The notes under the pieces are model-generated. The model did not search any database and was not told the origin of the DNA. It saw nothing but the letters and a program-made list of their open reading frames with translations. Of a stretch of DNA of 64,000 bases, positions 50,907 to 59,446 are shown one piece after another. Source of the stretch: Halocatena halophila (GTDB taxonomy: Archaea > Halobacteriota > Halobacteria > Halobacteriales > Haloarculaceae); NCBI GenBank assembly GCA_027563145.1, contig CP071306.1, positions 186,001-250,000 of the forward strand. The letters run 5' to 3'. Position 1 is the first letter of the stretch. Each line of letters opens with the position of its first letter. The position numbers and the translations under genes were made by a program.

Positions 50907-51731
50907 TCAGGCCGAGCAGATCGAGTTCGTGAACTCGACGAGCAACGATTCGAGGTTCGAGCCCTGTTCGCCGCTGAATATCGCCTGCCCGTGCTTGTCG
51001 GTTGCGAGATCTTCTTTTTGTTTTGGATCGCTTGCTGCGGTGTACATCGCCTGGGCGACCTGCTGATAGTTCTGCTCGTCACCGCTCCCGACCACAACCA
51101 ATAGCTGTCCGGAAATATCCGGTGCGATCTGTGCCGCGCTCGCCGATTCCGGAGAAATCGCGACGGTGCCATCGATCGCATTCGTGGAATTGTTTGCACG
51201 GATGACGGCTTCCGAACCCGATCCGGCACCAACGGCGATGACAGCCGACGCGCCCTGTTGCTCTTTGAGGTGGGAGACACCACCAGCAACCCGCTCTGCA
51301 TTGGCCGTGGCGGACCCGGCGCTCGCGTCGATCGATAAGACCACATGGCCCCCGTCGGCGATTGCGTTGGCCTGTGGTGCCCAGTCGGTGTAGGAGTGTT
51401 CGCTGCCATGCACCAGAACCACACCACAGGACCCATCACCGTGGATCGTAGCAGAAACGCTGGAGCCACTGCTCGTGGCTACCGACACTTCTTCGCCAGG
51501 GTCCACGCTCGGAGTCGCAGTTTCTGTCTCGGTTTCAGTCGCCGTCTCGGTTTCTTGTGGCGGCGTCGGCGTAGCGTTATCCGATGGCGGTGTTGGTGTC
51601 TGATTTCCAGGTGTTTCTGGTTCGGCAGTGCCCCCCGTTTGTTCATCACTGGTACAGCCGGCGAGCCCAGTGGTAAGCGCTATTCCCCCAACGAATTTCA
51701 TGGCCTCTCGTCTACTGACTTCTCGGTCCAT
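50907..51731 (-). CDS. Tat lipoprotein with alpha/beta-hydrolase-like domain
   Basis: 274 residues from the ATG at 51731. Tat/lipobox start: SRREAMKF (6-13), TGLAGC with Cys26. A Thr/Glu/Pro-rich linker follows to about 80. The rest resembles an alpha/beta hydrolase: GVVLVHGSEHS (103-113), VLSIDASAGSATA, AVGAGSGSEAV at the nucleophile elbow (166-176), a later Asp218 in VVGSGDEQ and His247 in DKHGQAIF. The elbow reads Gly-Ala-Gly-Ser-Gly instead of the usual Gly-x-Ser-x-Gly, so the nucleophile seems missing or shifted by one. It is likely anchored on the outside of the cell. Confidence 0.8.
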   Translation of the reverse strand: MDREVSRREAMKFVGGIALTTGLAGCTSDEQTGGTAEPETPGNQTPTPPSDNATPTPPQETETATETETETATPSVDPGEEVSVATSSGSSVSATIHGDGSCGVVLVHGSEHSYTDWAPQANAIADGGHVVLSIDASAGSATANAERVAGGVSHLKEQQGASAVIAVGAGSGSEAVIRANNSTNAIDGTVAISPESASAAQIAPDISGQLLVVVGSGDEQNYQQVAQAMYTAASDPKQKEDLATDKHGQAIFSGEQGSNLESLLVEFTNSICSA

Positions 51732-52047
51732 ACACGTTCCCATTCAGTGGCCCCTGGTATTACTATCCTGATCTTAAGTCGGTCGGCAACTGTTTCTCAA
51801 CGGTTGCACGATCAATCAACAGTTCGTTGGGTTCAGACGAATAAATGGTGATAATCGAGAGCTGTATGCACATATTACCTCTCAACAAATGAAAACTGTT
51901 TGGTGTTAAAGGTAAATACACTCGATGTGTATCAAGAGAACGAATCTTTCTATCCATTCATTTGTGATAAATTAGCACAATGTCTGTGGCATCGCTCGAA
52001 TCGAACCGATAAAGGCAACACCCGCCAGACGTTCGTGTGAACAACGC
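51732..52047. other. AT-rich intergenic region with a dyad
   Basis: About 316 bases without a gene, between the divergent lipoprotein and flippase genes. It contains the dyad described at 51916-51932 and an AT-rich stretch GATAAATTAGCACAA near 51966-51980 that could be the flippase promoter. Nothing else recognised. Confidence 0.5.
51916..51932. promoter_or_regulatory. Dyad ATACAC-TCGAT-GTGTAT between divergent genes
   Basis: Perfect 6-base arms (51916-51921 and 51927-51932) around TCGAT. It lies 115 bases before the flippase start and 184 bases before the lipoprotein start. Operator candidate only. Confidence 0.4.
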
Positions 52048-54117
52048 GTGAAACGGAATCTCGTTACTGCATTCGCTGCAATTGCTGGGTCCCAGGTTAT
52101 CATCCTGCTTGGGCAGACGCTGTTCTCACCGTTACTGGTCCGACTGCTCGGTCCGACAACGTACGGAGAGTATGCGACATTGGTCTCCGCATTCGGGTTG
52201 CTGATGATCCTCGTCAGCTCCGGTATCAACGGTGGTGTGCGCAAATTCATCGCTGAAGAGCGGTCAGACGACCTCTGGAAGAGCGACGTGTTCGCGTACT
52301 ACTTCCGGTTGGCGCTCATCTTCGCCATCATCGCGGCTGGGCTGTTAGTGCTGGCTGCGGAGTTCGGCGTCGTGAGCGCAATCTTTGAGCCCAAGTATGT
52401 GCCGTATTTCTATCTGCTGGCACTGCTCGTGCTCGCTTCGCAGTTCAGAGAGTACGTTCGCAGAGCGATCATGGGACTTAAGCTAGAGGGCGTCGGGAGC
52501 ATGCTGAACGTTGTGTATAAGATCTCCTATCAGATTCTTGCGCTCGGTTTGCTGCTGATTGGCTTTAAAGTTGAGGGCGTTCTTGGCGCACAGATCATCT
52601 CCAGCATGTTGGTGTTCGTGCTCGGAATTGTCTACGTCTCGAAAACGCTCTCACTCAAGGAGATCCTCAGACCAACTCCAGCCGATTTCCCGCGGAAAAA
52701 ACTTTTTTACTTCAATCATAATTCGGTCATCTATTTCTTCTTGCTAAACTCCCTCTATAAGATCGACGTGTTGATGCTGGGTTCGTTCACCAACAGTGAG
52801 CTAACTGGCTACTACAATGCTGCCTTAGTTCTCGCGGAGATTCTCTGGTTGTTACCAACATCGTTGCAGGGGCTGATGATCCAGTCCACCTCGGATCACT
52901 GGGCGAAGGGGCGGATCAGTCAGATCGAGGAGATTGCCACACGGTCGATTCGATATGTGGCACTGTTGATGTTGTTGCTAGCGATCGGTCTCGGCTCGCT
53001 CGCTGAAGTGTTCGTACCATGGTACTTTGGAGTCGAGATGAAACCGGCAACGACGCCGCTGATCATTTTGCTCCCGGGTGTCGTTGGCTTTGCGGTGGCC
53101 AGGCCGCTGTTGACGATCAATCAGGCCAAAGGCGACATGCGGGTGTTGATCGCGGCGACGGGCATTTCTGCGGCGATCAATCTCGTGTTGAACTACCTCC
53201 TCATCCCATACTACGGCATGGTCGGCGCGGCGGTGTCAACCTCTATCGGATATGGCTCGCTCCCACTGCTCCAGATGTGGGCAGCACGAACGCTTGGCTA
53301 TAAGCCGTTCCGTCGGGCACGACTTGGACGCATCACCGCAACCGCAGTGTTGAGCGCGAGCGTTATCGTCTTTCTCTCGCTGTCGATCGGATCGACGAAA
53401 GTTACTGACCTGGGCCTGACCGGTCTGAGTCTTCTGGGTGAATTTCCAATCGCCGTGCTCATCGTGCCCCCGGCTGGCTTTTTGCTCTACTCATTGATCG
53501 CGATTTCAACGGGCGCGATCGATCTCGGAGAGATCTTCGAGATTCTTGTCAAAGTCCCGGGGCTCTCGAGCCATGTCCAGCCCATTCAGGAGAAATTTGA
53601 GAAATCAAATCGCTTTGGGAACGATCAGAGTCGAGAGTCGGCTATGAAGCTCATCATCGCGATAGCGCTTGTCATTGCCATCGTTATCGCAGCTGTGAGC
53701 GTCGCTGGCTTTCCGATTCTTTCGATGACGCCGCTTGGATCGGCCGAGTCGGGCGTCCTCGGGTCGTTCGTTGAACAGAATCCATCACCGCCATCGAGTG
53801 GTCCGTCTGACTCTGGAACGCTCCAGTCACCAACCGACACGACAACTCCACCGCCGACTGACTCCTCTCCGACACCCGATGAATCCGTTCCATCGGCTAC
53901 ACCCTCACCGACTGAGACTCCGCCTCCCACGGATCCCGGGGCAGCAACGACGACATCTCCGTCGCCATCGGCCACGCCAACCGAATCGCCATCTCCCGTA
54001 GAGACAACGGAGGCATCTGCCACACCCACCACAACGGTGACGCCCACCCCCACCGCAACACCAACAGAAGTGGGTACTGACGAGGGGATAGAACTTTTGA
54101 TTGGGTCTGGATTCTGA
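52048..54117 (+). CDS. Flippase (Wzx/MATE-like) with extra C-terminal helix and Pro/Thr-rich tail
   Basis: 689 residues from a GTG at 52048. Residues 1 to about 495 form a typical 12-14-helix polysaccharide flippase of the MOP superfamily (SQVIILLGQTLFSPLLVRLLG at the start, GPTTYGEYATL, QAKGDMRVLI near 360). After a linker there is one extra hydrophobic helix (about 533-556, MKLIIAIALVIAIVIAA-like) and then about 110 residues of Pro/Thr/Ser (578-676), ending GTDEGIELLIGSGF. An ordinary flippase ends soon after its last helix. The tail would lie outside. It is the candidate exporter of the lipid-linked glycan made by the operon at 54829-62200. Confidence 0.85.
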   Translation: MKRNLVTAFAAIAGSQVIILLGQTLFSPLLVRLLGPTTYGEYATLVSAFGLLMILVSSGINGGVRKFIAEERSDDLWKSDVFAYYFRLALIFAIIAAGLLVLAAEFGVVSAIFEPKYVPYFYLLALLVLASQFREYVRRAIMGLKLEGVGSMLNVVYKISYQILALGLLLIGFKVEGVLGAQIISSMLVFVLGIVYVSKTLSLKEILRPTPADFPRKKLFYFNHNSVIYFFLLNSLYKIDVLMLGSFTNSELTGYYNAALVLAEILWLLPTSLQGLMIQSTSDHWAKGRISQIEEIATRSIRYVALLMLLLAIGLGSLAEVFVPWYFGVEMKPATTPLIILLPGVVGFAVARPLLTINQAKGDMRVLIAATGISAAINLVLNYLLIPYYGMVGAAVSTSIGYGSLPLLQMWAARTLGYKPFRRARLGRITATAVLSASVIVFLSLSIGSTKVTDLGLTGLSLLGEFPIAVLIVPPAGFLLYSLIAISTGAIDLGEIFEILVKVPGLSSHVQPIQEKFEKSNRFGNDQSRESAMKLIIAIALVIAIVIAAVSVAGFPILSMTPLGSAESGVLGSFVEQNPSPPSSGPSDSGTLQSPTDTTTPPPTDSSPTPDESVPSATPSPTETPPPTDPGAATTTSPSPSATPTESPSPVETTEASATPTTTVTPTPTATPTEVGTDEGIELLIGSGF

Positions 54118-54131
54118 CGGACGGCCGCGAT

Positions 54132-54779
54132 TCAAAAGTGGTGGCCCGCAATGACCAGCAGAAAGCCACCAAGAACAAGACTCGCGAGCAGTGGTCCAGC
54201 AAGCGAAATCACACCAATGGTTTGCGCACCAATTGCCAGAGCACTCACTGCCGTGACCACACCAGCATCTGCAAGCAGTCTCCAGTCATCATTCGCTGCT
54301 GTGTGGGCGGTCTCGACTGCCCGTGGCACTGATGCGTGATCAACCGTTTCCGCATTAATTTTGCACACTTGATCTGATGGTTTAACGTTCAGATACACAT
54401 CGAGCTGGTCAGCGAGTGGAGTTCGTTTGACGATTCCCCGTTCTTGATTGTACGAGAGCACGCCAGCCCCATCGAGCTTGGGAAGGTGTGACTGATAGAG
54501 TGCGATATACACCCGCTGGCGTTCGTTCGAGTCCAGCGCGGAGACCGTCGTTTCGTTCTCCCATGCGGCAACTTGTTCTGCTATCTCACGCATGTCGACC
54601 GCGCCGTCGGTACCCTGGAGAAATTCAAGAACGCGTCGCCGCCGTTTATTCTGTAATAGGTGAAACAACTCATCTTTGGATAAGCTGCTCTGTGTGTCGG
54701 CTCCGTCGGTCGACGTCGCTGTCGGTGCAGTGGTGCGCTCGGTCTCGCCGCCAGGATCTGTGTTTGCCACTGGACTCAT
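54132..54779 (-). CDS. DUF7344-type winged-helix regulator with membrane tail
   Basis: 215 residues from the ATG at 54779. A Thr/Ala/Glu-rich N-terminus leads into LSKDELFHLLQNKRRRRVLE (about 34-53), a haloarchaeal helix-turn-helix of the DUF7344 family, then NERQRVYIALYQSHLPKLDG and the wing VLSYNQERGIVKRTPL. Two hydrophobic helices close the C-terminus. It lies downstream of the glycan operon on the same strand (50 bases from the GT4 stop) and converges on the flippase, so it may regulate surface glycan genes. Confidence 0.83.
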   Translation of the reverse strand: MSPVANTDPGGETERTTAPTATSTDGADTQSSLSKDELFHLLQNKRRRRVLEFLQGTDGAVDMREIAEQVAAWENETTVSALDSNERQRVYIALYQSHLPKLDGAGVLSYNQERGIVKRTPLADQLDVYLNVKPSDQVCKINAETVDHASVPRAVETAHTAANDDWRLLADAGVVTAVSALAIGAQTIGVISLAGPLLASLVLGGFLLVIAGHHF

Positions 54780-54828
54780 GGGGGGTCTCTCCGTGCGCGG
54801 GGTGCCTTCACAAAGGTAAGTGTGAGAT

Positions 54829-55755
54829 TCAGTTAAGAACCTTCTGATAAACACGAGTGATACCGTCGCCAAATCGGTCAAGCGATCGGTCGGTCACAGA
54901 CCGGCCGTTCGAGCGTCTGTCCCCGGCGAGTATCTCCGCGAGGCCGTCGCGGAGCGAGGCTTCGTCGTTGGTGATAACGGATGGCTCGACGCCATCGAGA
55001 ACGTCGGAGACAAAGCCCACATCACGGCTCACTACCGGGACGTTGCAGGCAGCCGCTTCGCAGACCGACAGCGGTCCGCTTTCGTAGTTGGAGGTGATCA
55101 ACAGCGCGTCGCTCGCATTCATGTACGTCGGCATCGATTTGTACGGCACACCAGTGACAGTTTCGAGTCGAACCCCTTCGAGCTGGTTGGTAATCCGCCG
55201 TGCGAGCGCAGCGTTCTTTTCTTCTCTACCTGGATCGTACGGAAATAGGACTACGTGTTCGTCTTTGGGCCAACCGAGTTCTTCTCGCGCGCGACCACGA
55301 TCGATCGGTCGAAACAGGCTGTAATCAATACCGAACGGAACGAACTCGGAAGGAACGGAAAGCGCTCTCTGGAGTGGTTTGGTCGGAGCGATCACGGCAT
55401 CACTGAACCGCACGGACGTCTCGCTCAGCACCTTCAGCCAGCGGGGGCCAAGTACGTCAGAGCCCCACAGCGTCACCACGAGGGGTCGACCGGGTTGACA
55501 GACGCCCATTGGTGCCAACAGCCCGTAGTTCACGTGAATCAGATCGAAATCTGCCAGGCTCTTGCCGAGAAGCTGGAGATAGACGCTGAGATAGGATCGA
55601 ACGCCTCGGGTGCCCTCACGCGGCCGCGGAACGATGAGTGTTTCACACTCGACGTTTCGTGCTTCGAGAACGGATACCTGCTGGCTGAAGAACGATCTGT
55701 TCGATGTTGCGACCTGGAGGACGCGAATCGGATCGTCGAAAGCGTTAGCTGCCAT
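54829..55755 (-). CDS. Glycosyltransferase family 4 protein
   Basis: 308 residues with a GT-B layout. The family's EX7E motif is ESGPLSVCE near 225-233, and PFGIDYSLFRP near 140 is the usual linker of GT4. The N-terminal Rossmann half has VLQVATSNRSFF and DLIHVNYGLL. It transfers a sugar from an activated donor. Its start overlaps the DUF354 gene by 11 bases, so the two are translated together. Donor and acceptor unknown; the operon suggests a glycan built on a lipid carrier. Confidence 0.9.
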   Translation of the reverse strand: MAANAFDDPIRVLQVATSNRSFFSQQVSVLEARNVECETLIVPRPREGTRGVRSYLSVYLQLLGKSLADFDLIHVNYGLLAPMGVCQPGRPLVVTLWGSDVLGPRWLKVLSETSVRFSDAVIAPTKPLQRALSVPSEFVPFGIDYSLFRPIDRGRAREELGWPKDEHVVLFPYDPGREEKNAALARRITNQLEGVRLETVTGVPYKSMPTYMNASDALLITSNYESGPLSVCEAAACNVPVVSRDVGFVSDVLDGVEPSVITNDEASLRDGLAEILAGDRRSNGRSVTDRSLDRFGDGITRVYQKVLN

Positions 55756-56761
55756 CGAGCGCCTCCAGAATCACTGCCGTCGTATCCGTTCGCTCTTCGA
55801 GCAGCTGTGCTCTCTTTTTTTCCCACTGTGTATCACTCTCTAAGAGCGATACAGCACTGTCGATCGCACGCTGGTGTCGGTATGCCCCCTGGCAGTTGAC
55901 GAGCAGGCCGTATTTTGCTTCGATCTCATCGGTATAGCCCATTCGAAGCGAATTCACGTAGACTGCTGGCGTTCCAAGCACTGCGCTTTCGGCCGCCATT
56001 GTTGCTCCTTCGCCGACGAAACAGTCCGCATACGCAAGGAGATCGTGCATTCGATGGGGTGGAATCTGCGCCTGTCGGTCGCGGAGAGTGTTCGGAACAC
56101 CAGCTTCGGCAGTGATGAGCACTTTGGCCCCCGTCGACTCTAATCGCGTGACTACGTCGGTCACATCGTTGAACCCACCCTCTCCGATGTCGTGTGATGC
56201 CTCCCAGGAGACAACTCGAAGGACCACAAACCGGTCGTCGGGATCGAGATCGAGCGAATCGAACACGCCGGGGTCTGGTTCAAACCGATCGGGGTGTAGA
56301 TAGGCGAGTTCGTGATAGCCGTCGTATCGATGCTGTTTCTCGCCGATATCGTCGGTATAACAGCTCGGCGTCCAGATCTCGTCGGCGAACGGGAACGTGA
56401 TCGTATTACCTGGCGCGTGTTCGGTGTCGGTAAAAACGACGCTTCTGGCACCAATCAGGGCCCCGACGTGCGCGACTGCTGTTCCGCCGATTGCGCACAC
56501 CACATCAGGTTCTATTTCGCGCGCGCGTTGCAACAGACGGAACTCCCACCGTGGCTGATCCACGAGGAGACCGCGCATTCCGTCGGATTGGCCCCGAATC
56601 AACAGTTCGTAGTCGATATCCGCAGCCTCAAGCAACTCGACTGTCACCTCCTTATCGCGGGCAAACACTGACACCTCGTGGCCGTGCTCGCGAAGCTCCC
56701 ATATCGCGTGTTTGAAAAAGTGAACGTGTGCTGGATGTTGGATCGTAATACAGTAATGCAT
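55745..56761 (-). CDS. DUF354 family protein (GT-B fold)
   Basis: 338 residues. It begins HYCITIQHPAHVHFFKHAIW and contains DVVCAIGGTAVAHVGALIGA and GEGATMAAESAVLGTPAVY, the latter being the sugar-nucleotide binding site of GT-B enzymes. DUF354 proteins are related in fold to UDP-GlcNAc 2-epimerase and MurG-like transferases, and they occur in archaeal glycan operons. It could be a transferase or an epimerase. It lies 14 bases after the TviB-like dehydrogenase stop and overlaps the next gene. Confidence 0.87.
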   Translation of the reverse strand: MHYCITIQHPAHVHFFKHAIWELREHGHEVSVFARDKEVTVELLEAADIDYELLIRGQSDGMRGLLVDQPRWEFRLLQRAREIEPDVVCAIGGTAVAHVGALIGARSVVFTDTEHAPGNTITFPFADEIWTPSCYTDDIGEKQHRYDGYHELAYLHPDRFEPDPGVFDSLDLDPDDRFVVLRVVSWEASHDIGEGGFNDVTDVVTRLESTGAKVLITAEAGVPNTLRDRQAQIPPHRMHDLLAYADCFVGEGATMAAESAVLGTPAVYVNSLRMGYTDEIEAKYGLLVNCQGAYRHQRAIDSAVSLLESDTQWEKKRAQLLEERTDTTAVILEALDGS

Positions 56762-56775
56762 GTGAAAATCGCCGA

Positions 56776-58059
56776 TTACAGGCGGTCGTAATCGAAGCCG
56801 GCCTCGTGTGCCCGATCTTTCTCGAAACAGTTCCCGACATCTATCAACACGGGCTCGTCATTGAGTTGCTCAACCATCGTTTCCGGTGATAGTGTAGCGA
56901 ACTCGTCGTGACCGGTTGCAACGATAATGCCGTCGAAACCATCAAACGTGAGCTCATCGATGACTGGAATGTCGAACGAGTCACTGGCGGTCTCTGGGTC
57001 GACGAGTGGGTCGTAGCCGACCATCTCGATGTCGTACTCGCTGAGTGCTGAGACGATTCCGCTGACCTGAGAACTCCGCATGTCCCCGATATTTGCCTTA
57101 TACGAGAGCCCCAGAATGAGAATCCGGGACTCTTTGAGCACTTTCCCACTGCGGTTGAGCGCTCGCATCGCCAGTTCGGCGGTGTGTTTCGACATGTACT
57201 CGTTAACCTCTCGTCCTTGCATGATCAGCTGTGGACGATAGCCAACGCGTTCAGAGCCGTGGGCAAGATACAACGGGTCGATCGGAATACAATGTCCACC
57301 AACCAGTCCCGGTCGATACTCGTGGAAATTCCACTTCGATCCGGCGGCCTTGAGCACTTCCTGCGTGTCGAGGCCCATGTGGTCACAGATAATCGACAGC
57401 TCGTTCATCAGGGCGATGTTGAGATCACGCTGGACGTTTTCCGTGACCTTCGCTGCCTCTGCCGTCTCGAGCGTTGGCGCGCGATAGATGCCAGCATCAA
57501 CCACCGAGCTGTACAGTTCGAAGAGCTGCTGTTCGGTTTCTGCATCCGAGCCGCTTACGATCTTTTTCACCTCACTGAGGCTGCTGCCAGATTCTCCCGG
57601 TGAGAGTCGCTCTGGTGAGTATCCAAGCGAGAGTTCGTCTCCAATCGCAAGACCGGACTGAGCCTCGATCACTGGCCCGAACACCGTGCGAGTAACGCCC
57701 GGGTACACTGTCGATTCGAGGACGATCGTCGTTCCCTCTGCGACGTGTTCGCCGATCGTTTCGGCAGCCGCCTCGATGTACGACAGATCCGGATTTTTCG
57801 AGTCGTCAACCGGCGTCGGCACCGTCACGATGACGACCGACGCCCGCTCGATTGACTGTGGACTGGTGGTAAACTCGATGGTCGAGTTGCTGATCCGTTC
57901 GTCGCCGTGATCACCAGTTGGATCGGTTCCAGCAACGAGCGACTCGATCTTCGAATCGCTGATGTCGAAGCCGATAACATCATAGCCCTCTTCGTCGAAT
58001 GCCAGCGCTAGCGGAAGTCCAACGTAGCCCTGACCGATAATACAGATCGTTTCAGACAT
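56776..58059 (-). CDS. Nucleotide sugar 6-dehydrogenase, TviB/WbpO-like
   Basis: 427 residues. NAD motif ICIIGQGYVGLPLALAF at 5-21, central GYSPERLSPGE near 146-156, and the catalytic Cys257 in GGHCIPIDP. The YSPER-xxPG pattern is that of the UDP-N-acetyl-hexosamine dehydrogenases TviB/WbpO/WbpA, which oxidise C6 of the sugar twice to a uronate. It overlaps the previous dehydrogenase gene by 8 bases. The enzyme fits the first step of a UDP-2-acetamido-uronic acid route. Confidence 0.93.
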   Translation of the reverse strand: MSETICIIGQGYVGLPLALAFDEEGYDVIGFDISDSKIESLVAGTDPTGDHGDERISNSTIEFTTSPQSIERASVVIVTVPTPVDDSKNPDLSYIEAAAETIGEHVAEGTTIVLESTVYPGVTRTVFGPVIEAQSGLAIGDELSLGYSPERLSPGESGSSLSEVKKIVSGSDAETEQQLFELYSSVVDAGIYRAPTLETAEAAKVTENVQRDLNIALMNELSIICDHMGLDTQEVLKAAGSKWNFHEYRPGLVGGHCIPIDPLYLAHGSERVGYRPQLIMQGREVNEYMSKHTAELAMRALNRSGKVLKESRILILGLSYKANIGDMRSSQVSGIVSALSEYDIEMVGYDPLVDPETASDSFDIPVIDELTFDGFDGIIVATGHDEFATLSPETMVEQLNDEPVLIDVGNCFEKDRAHEAGFDYDRL

Positions 58060-59446
58060 TGATTCCGATCCCTCTGTAATGGATATCGTCGTGCGTACGT
58101 AGGTCTTTCAGTTCGCTCCGTCCATCGACCACAACGAGCCGCGTGTCTCCAGTAGGCTTTCCGAGTGATGGAACGTCGAGATCCGCAAACGACGGCTGTG
58201 GTGTCACCAGCACGACGGCGTCGAAACCCGTCTCCAGTTTCTCAAGCGATCGAAGCGTTGCACCAGCGTTCTCGAACGGCTCGGTGTGGGTGTTCACCGG
58301 GTCAACCGCCGTCACGTCTACGCCAGCGTCAGTTAGCGAATCGACAATCCCCAGCGACGGCGCTGCCCTGATCTCGTCAACTCCCGGCCGGTAGGTCAGT
58401 CCGAGCACCAGCACGCTCGCTCGTTCGGGATCGATGCCTTCTGCGCGAAGCCCATCGACCGTGTGCTCTGCGGTGTAGCGGGGCATATACTCGTTCGTCT
58501 CACGTGCGTGTTGCATGATCGGCGTCGGCTCGCCGGCAACGTCCATCACGAACCGCGGATAGTACGGAATGCAGTGACCACCCACACCTGCCCCAGGATC
58601 GTGGATCTGACAGAACGGCTGTGTGTTCGCCGCCTCGATCGCTTCGGTCACGTCGATGCCGATCGAGTCCGTCTGTAGCGCCAGCTCGTTTGCCAGCCCG
58701 ATGTTCACGTCGCGGTAGACCCCCTCGAACACTTTCACGGCCTCTGCCGTGGTTGCATCCGAGACGGTGATGATCTCGTTGTCGTTGATTTCGCCGTAGA
58801 TCAGTTCCCCAACGCGGGTGCTCTCTTCGTCGAGTCCGCCGACGATCTTCGGATACGCTCCACGAATGTCTTCGAGCGCCTGTCCGGATGCGGTTCGCTC
58901 TGGACAGAACGCCATGCCGAACTCACCGAGCGAGAGGCCGCTTTCGCGCTCCAGAATGGGACGTATGATGTCCTCACAGCTGCGTGGAGGTAGCGTCGAT
59001 TCGGCGATCACGATATCGCCAGGCGACAGTCCCTGTCCGATCGTCGTCATAGCGTTCTCGATCGCAGAAAGATCGGGCCCGCCTGCATCGTCGATCAGCG
59101 TCGGAACGATAACGACGTGGATTCTGGCAGCCTCTGCAGCACCGACACCGTCCGTCGTTGGGGCAAACGCCCCATCGGCGACCAACTCTTCGACGAGCGT
59201 CGGAAGTTCGGGCTCTCCGGTGATGTGACAGTCGCCGTTCGAGAGGCGATCAACAACAGTCTGATCGATATCCACTCCAGTGACGTTACCGGTCACCTCG
59301 GCGTAGACCGCAGCAAGCGGCAGTCCCATCTTGCCGAGTCCGGTAACGGCGACGGGAACGTTTCCGCTCAAGAGCGCATCCCGTTGTTCGGCTTCCGATA
59401 CGGCGGCGTCGTACAGCCCGGTCGATTGCGTTTGTGTATCACTCAT
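58052..59446 (-). CDS. Nucleotide sugar 6-dehydrogenase, WecC-like
   Basis: 464 residues. A 30-residue polar leader precedes the NAD motif VAVTGLGKMGLPLAAVY (32-48). The central motif is AFCPERTASGQALEDI (about 179-194) and the catalytic Cys is Cys292 in GVGGHCIPYYP. The CPER pattern suggests the UDP-N-acetylmannosamine dehydrogenase (WecC) branch. Two different dehydrogenases in one operon imply two uronic acids or one with a changed substrate. It overlaps the acyltransferase gene by 4 bases. Confidence 0.92.
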   Translation of the reverse strand: MSDTQTQSTGLYDAAVSEAEQRDALLSGNVPVAVTGLGKMGLPLAAVYAEVTGNVTGVDIDQTVVDRLSNGDCHITGEPELPTLVEELVADGAFAPTTDGVGAAEAARIHVVIVPTLIDDAGGPDLSAIENAMTTIGQGLSPGDIVIAESTLPPRSCEDIIRPILERESGLSLGEFGMAFCPERTASGQALEDIRGAYPKIVGGLDEESTRVGELIYGEINDNEIITVSDATTAEAVKVFEGVYRDVNIGLANELALQTDSIGIDVTEAIEAANTQPFCQIHDPGAGVGGHCIPYYPRFVMDVAGEPTPIMQHARETNEYMPRYTAEHTVDGLRAEGIDPERASVLVLGLTYRPGVDEIRAAPSLGIVDSLTDAGVDVTAVDPVNTHTEPFENAGATLRSLEKLETGFDAVVLVTPQPSFADLDVPSLGKPTGDTRLVVVDGRSELKDLRTHDDIHYRGIGINV

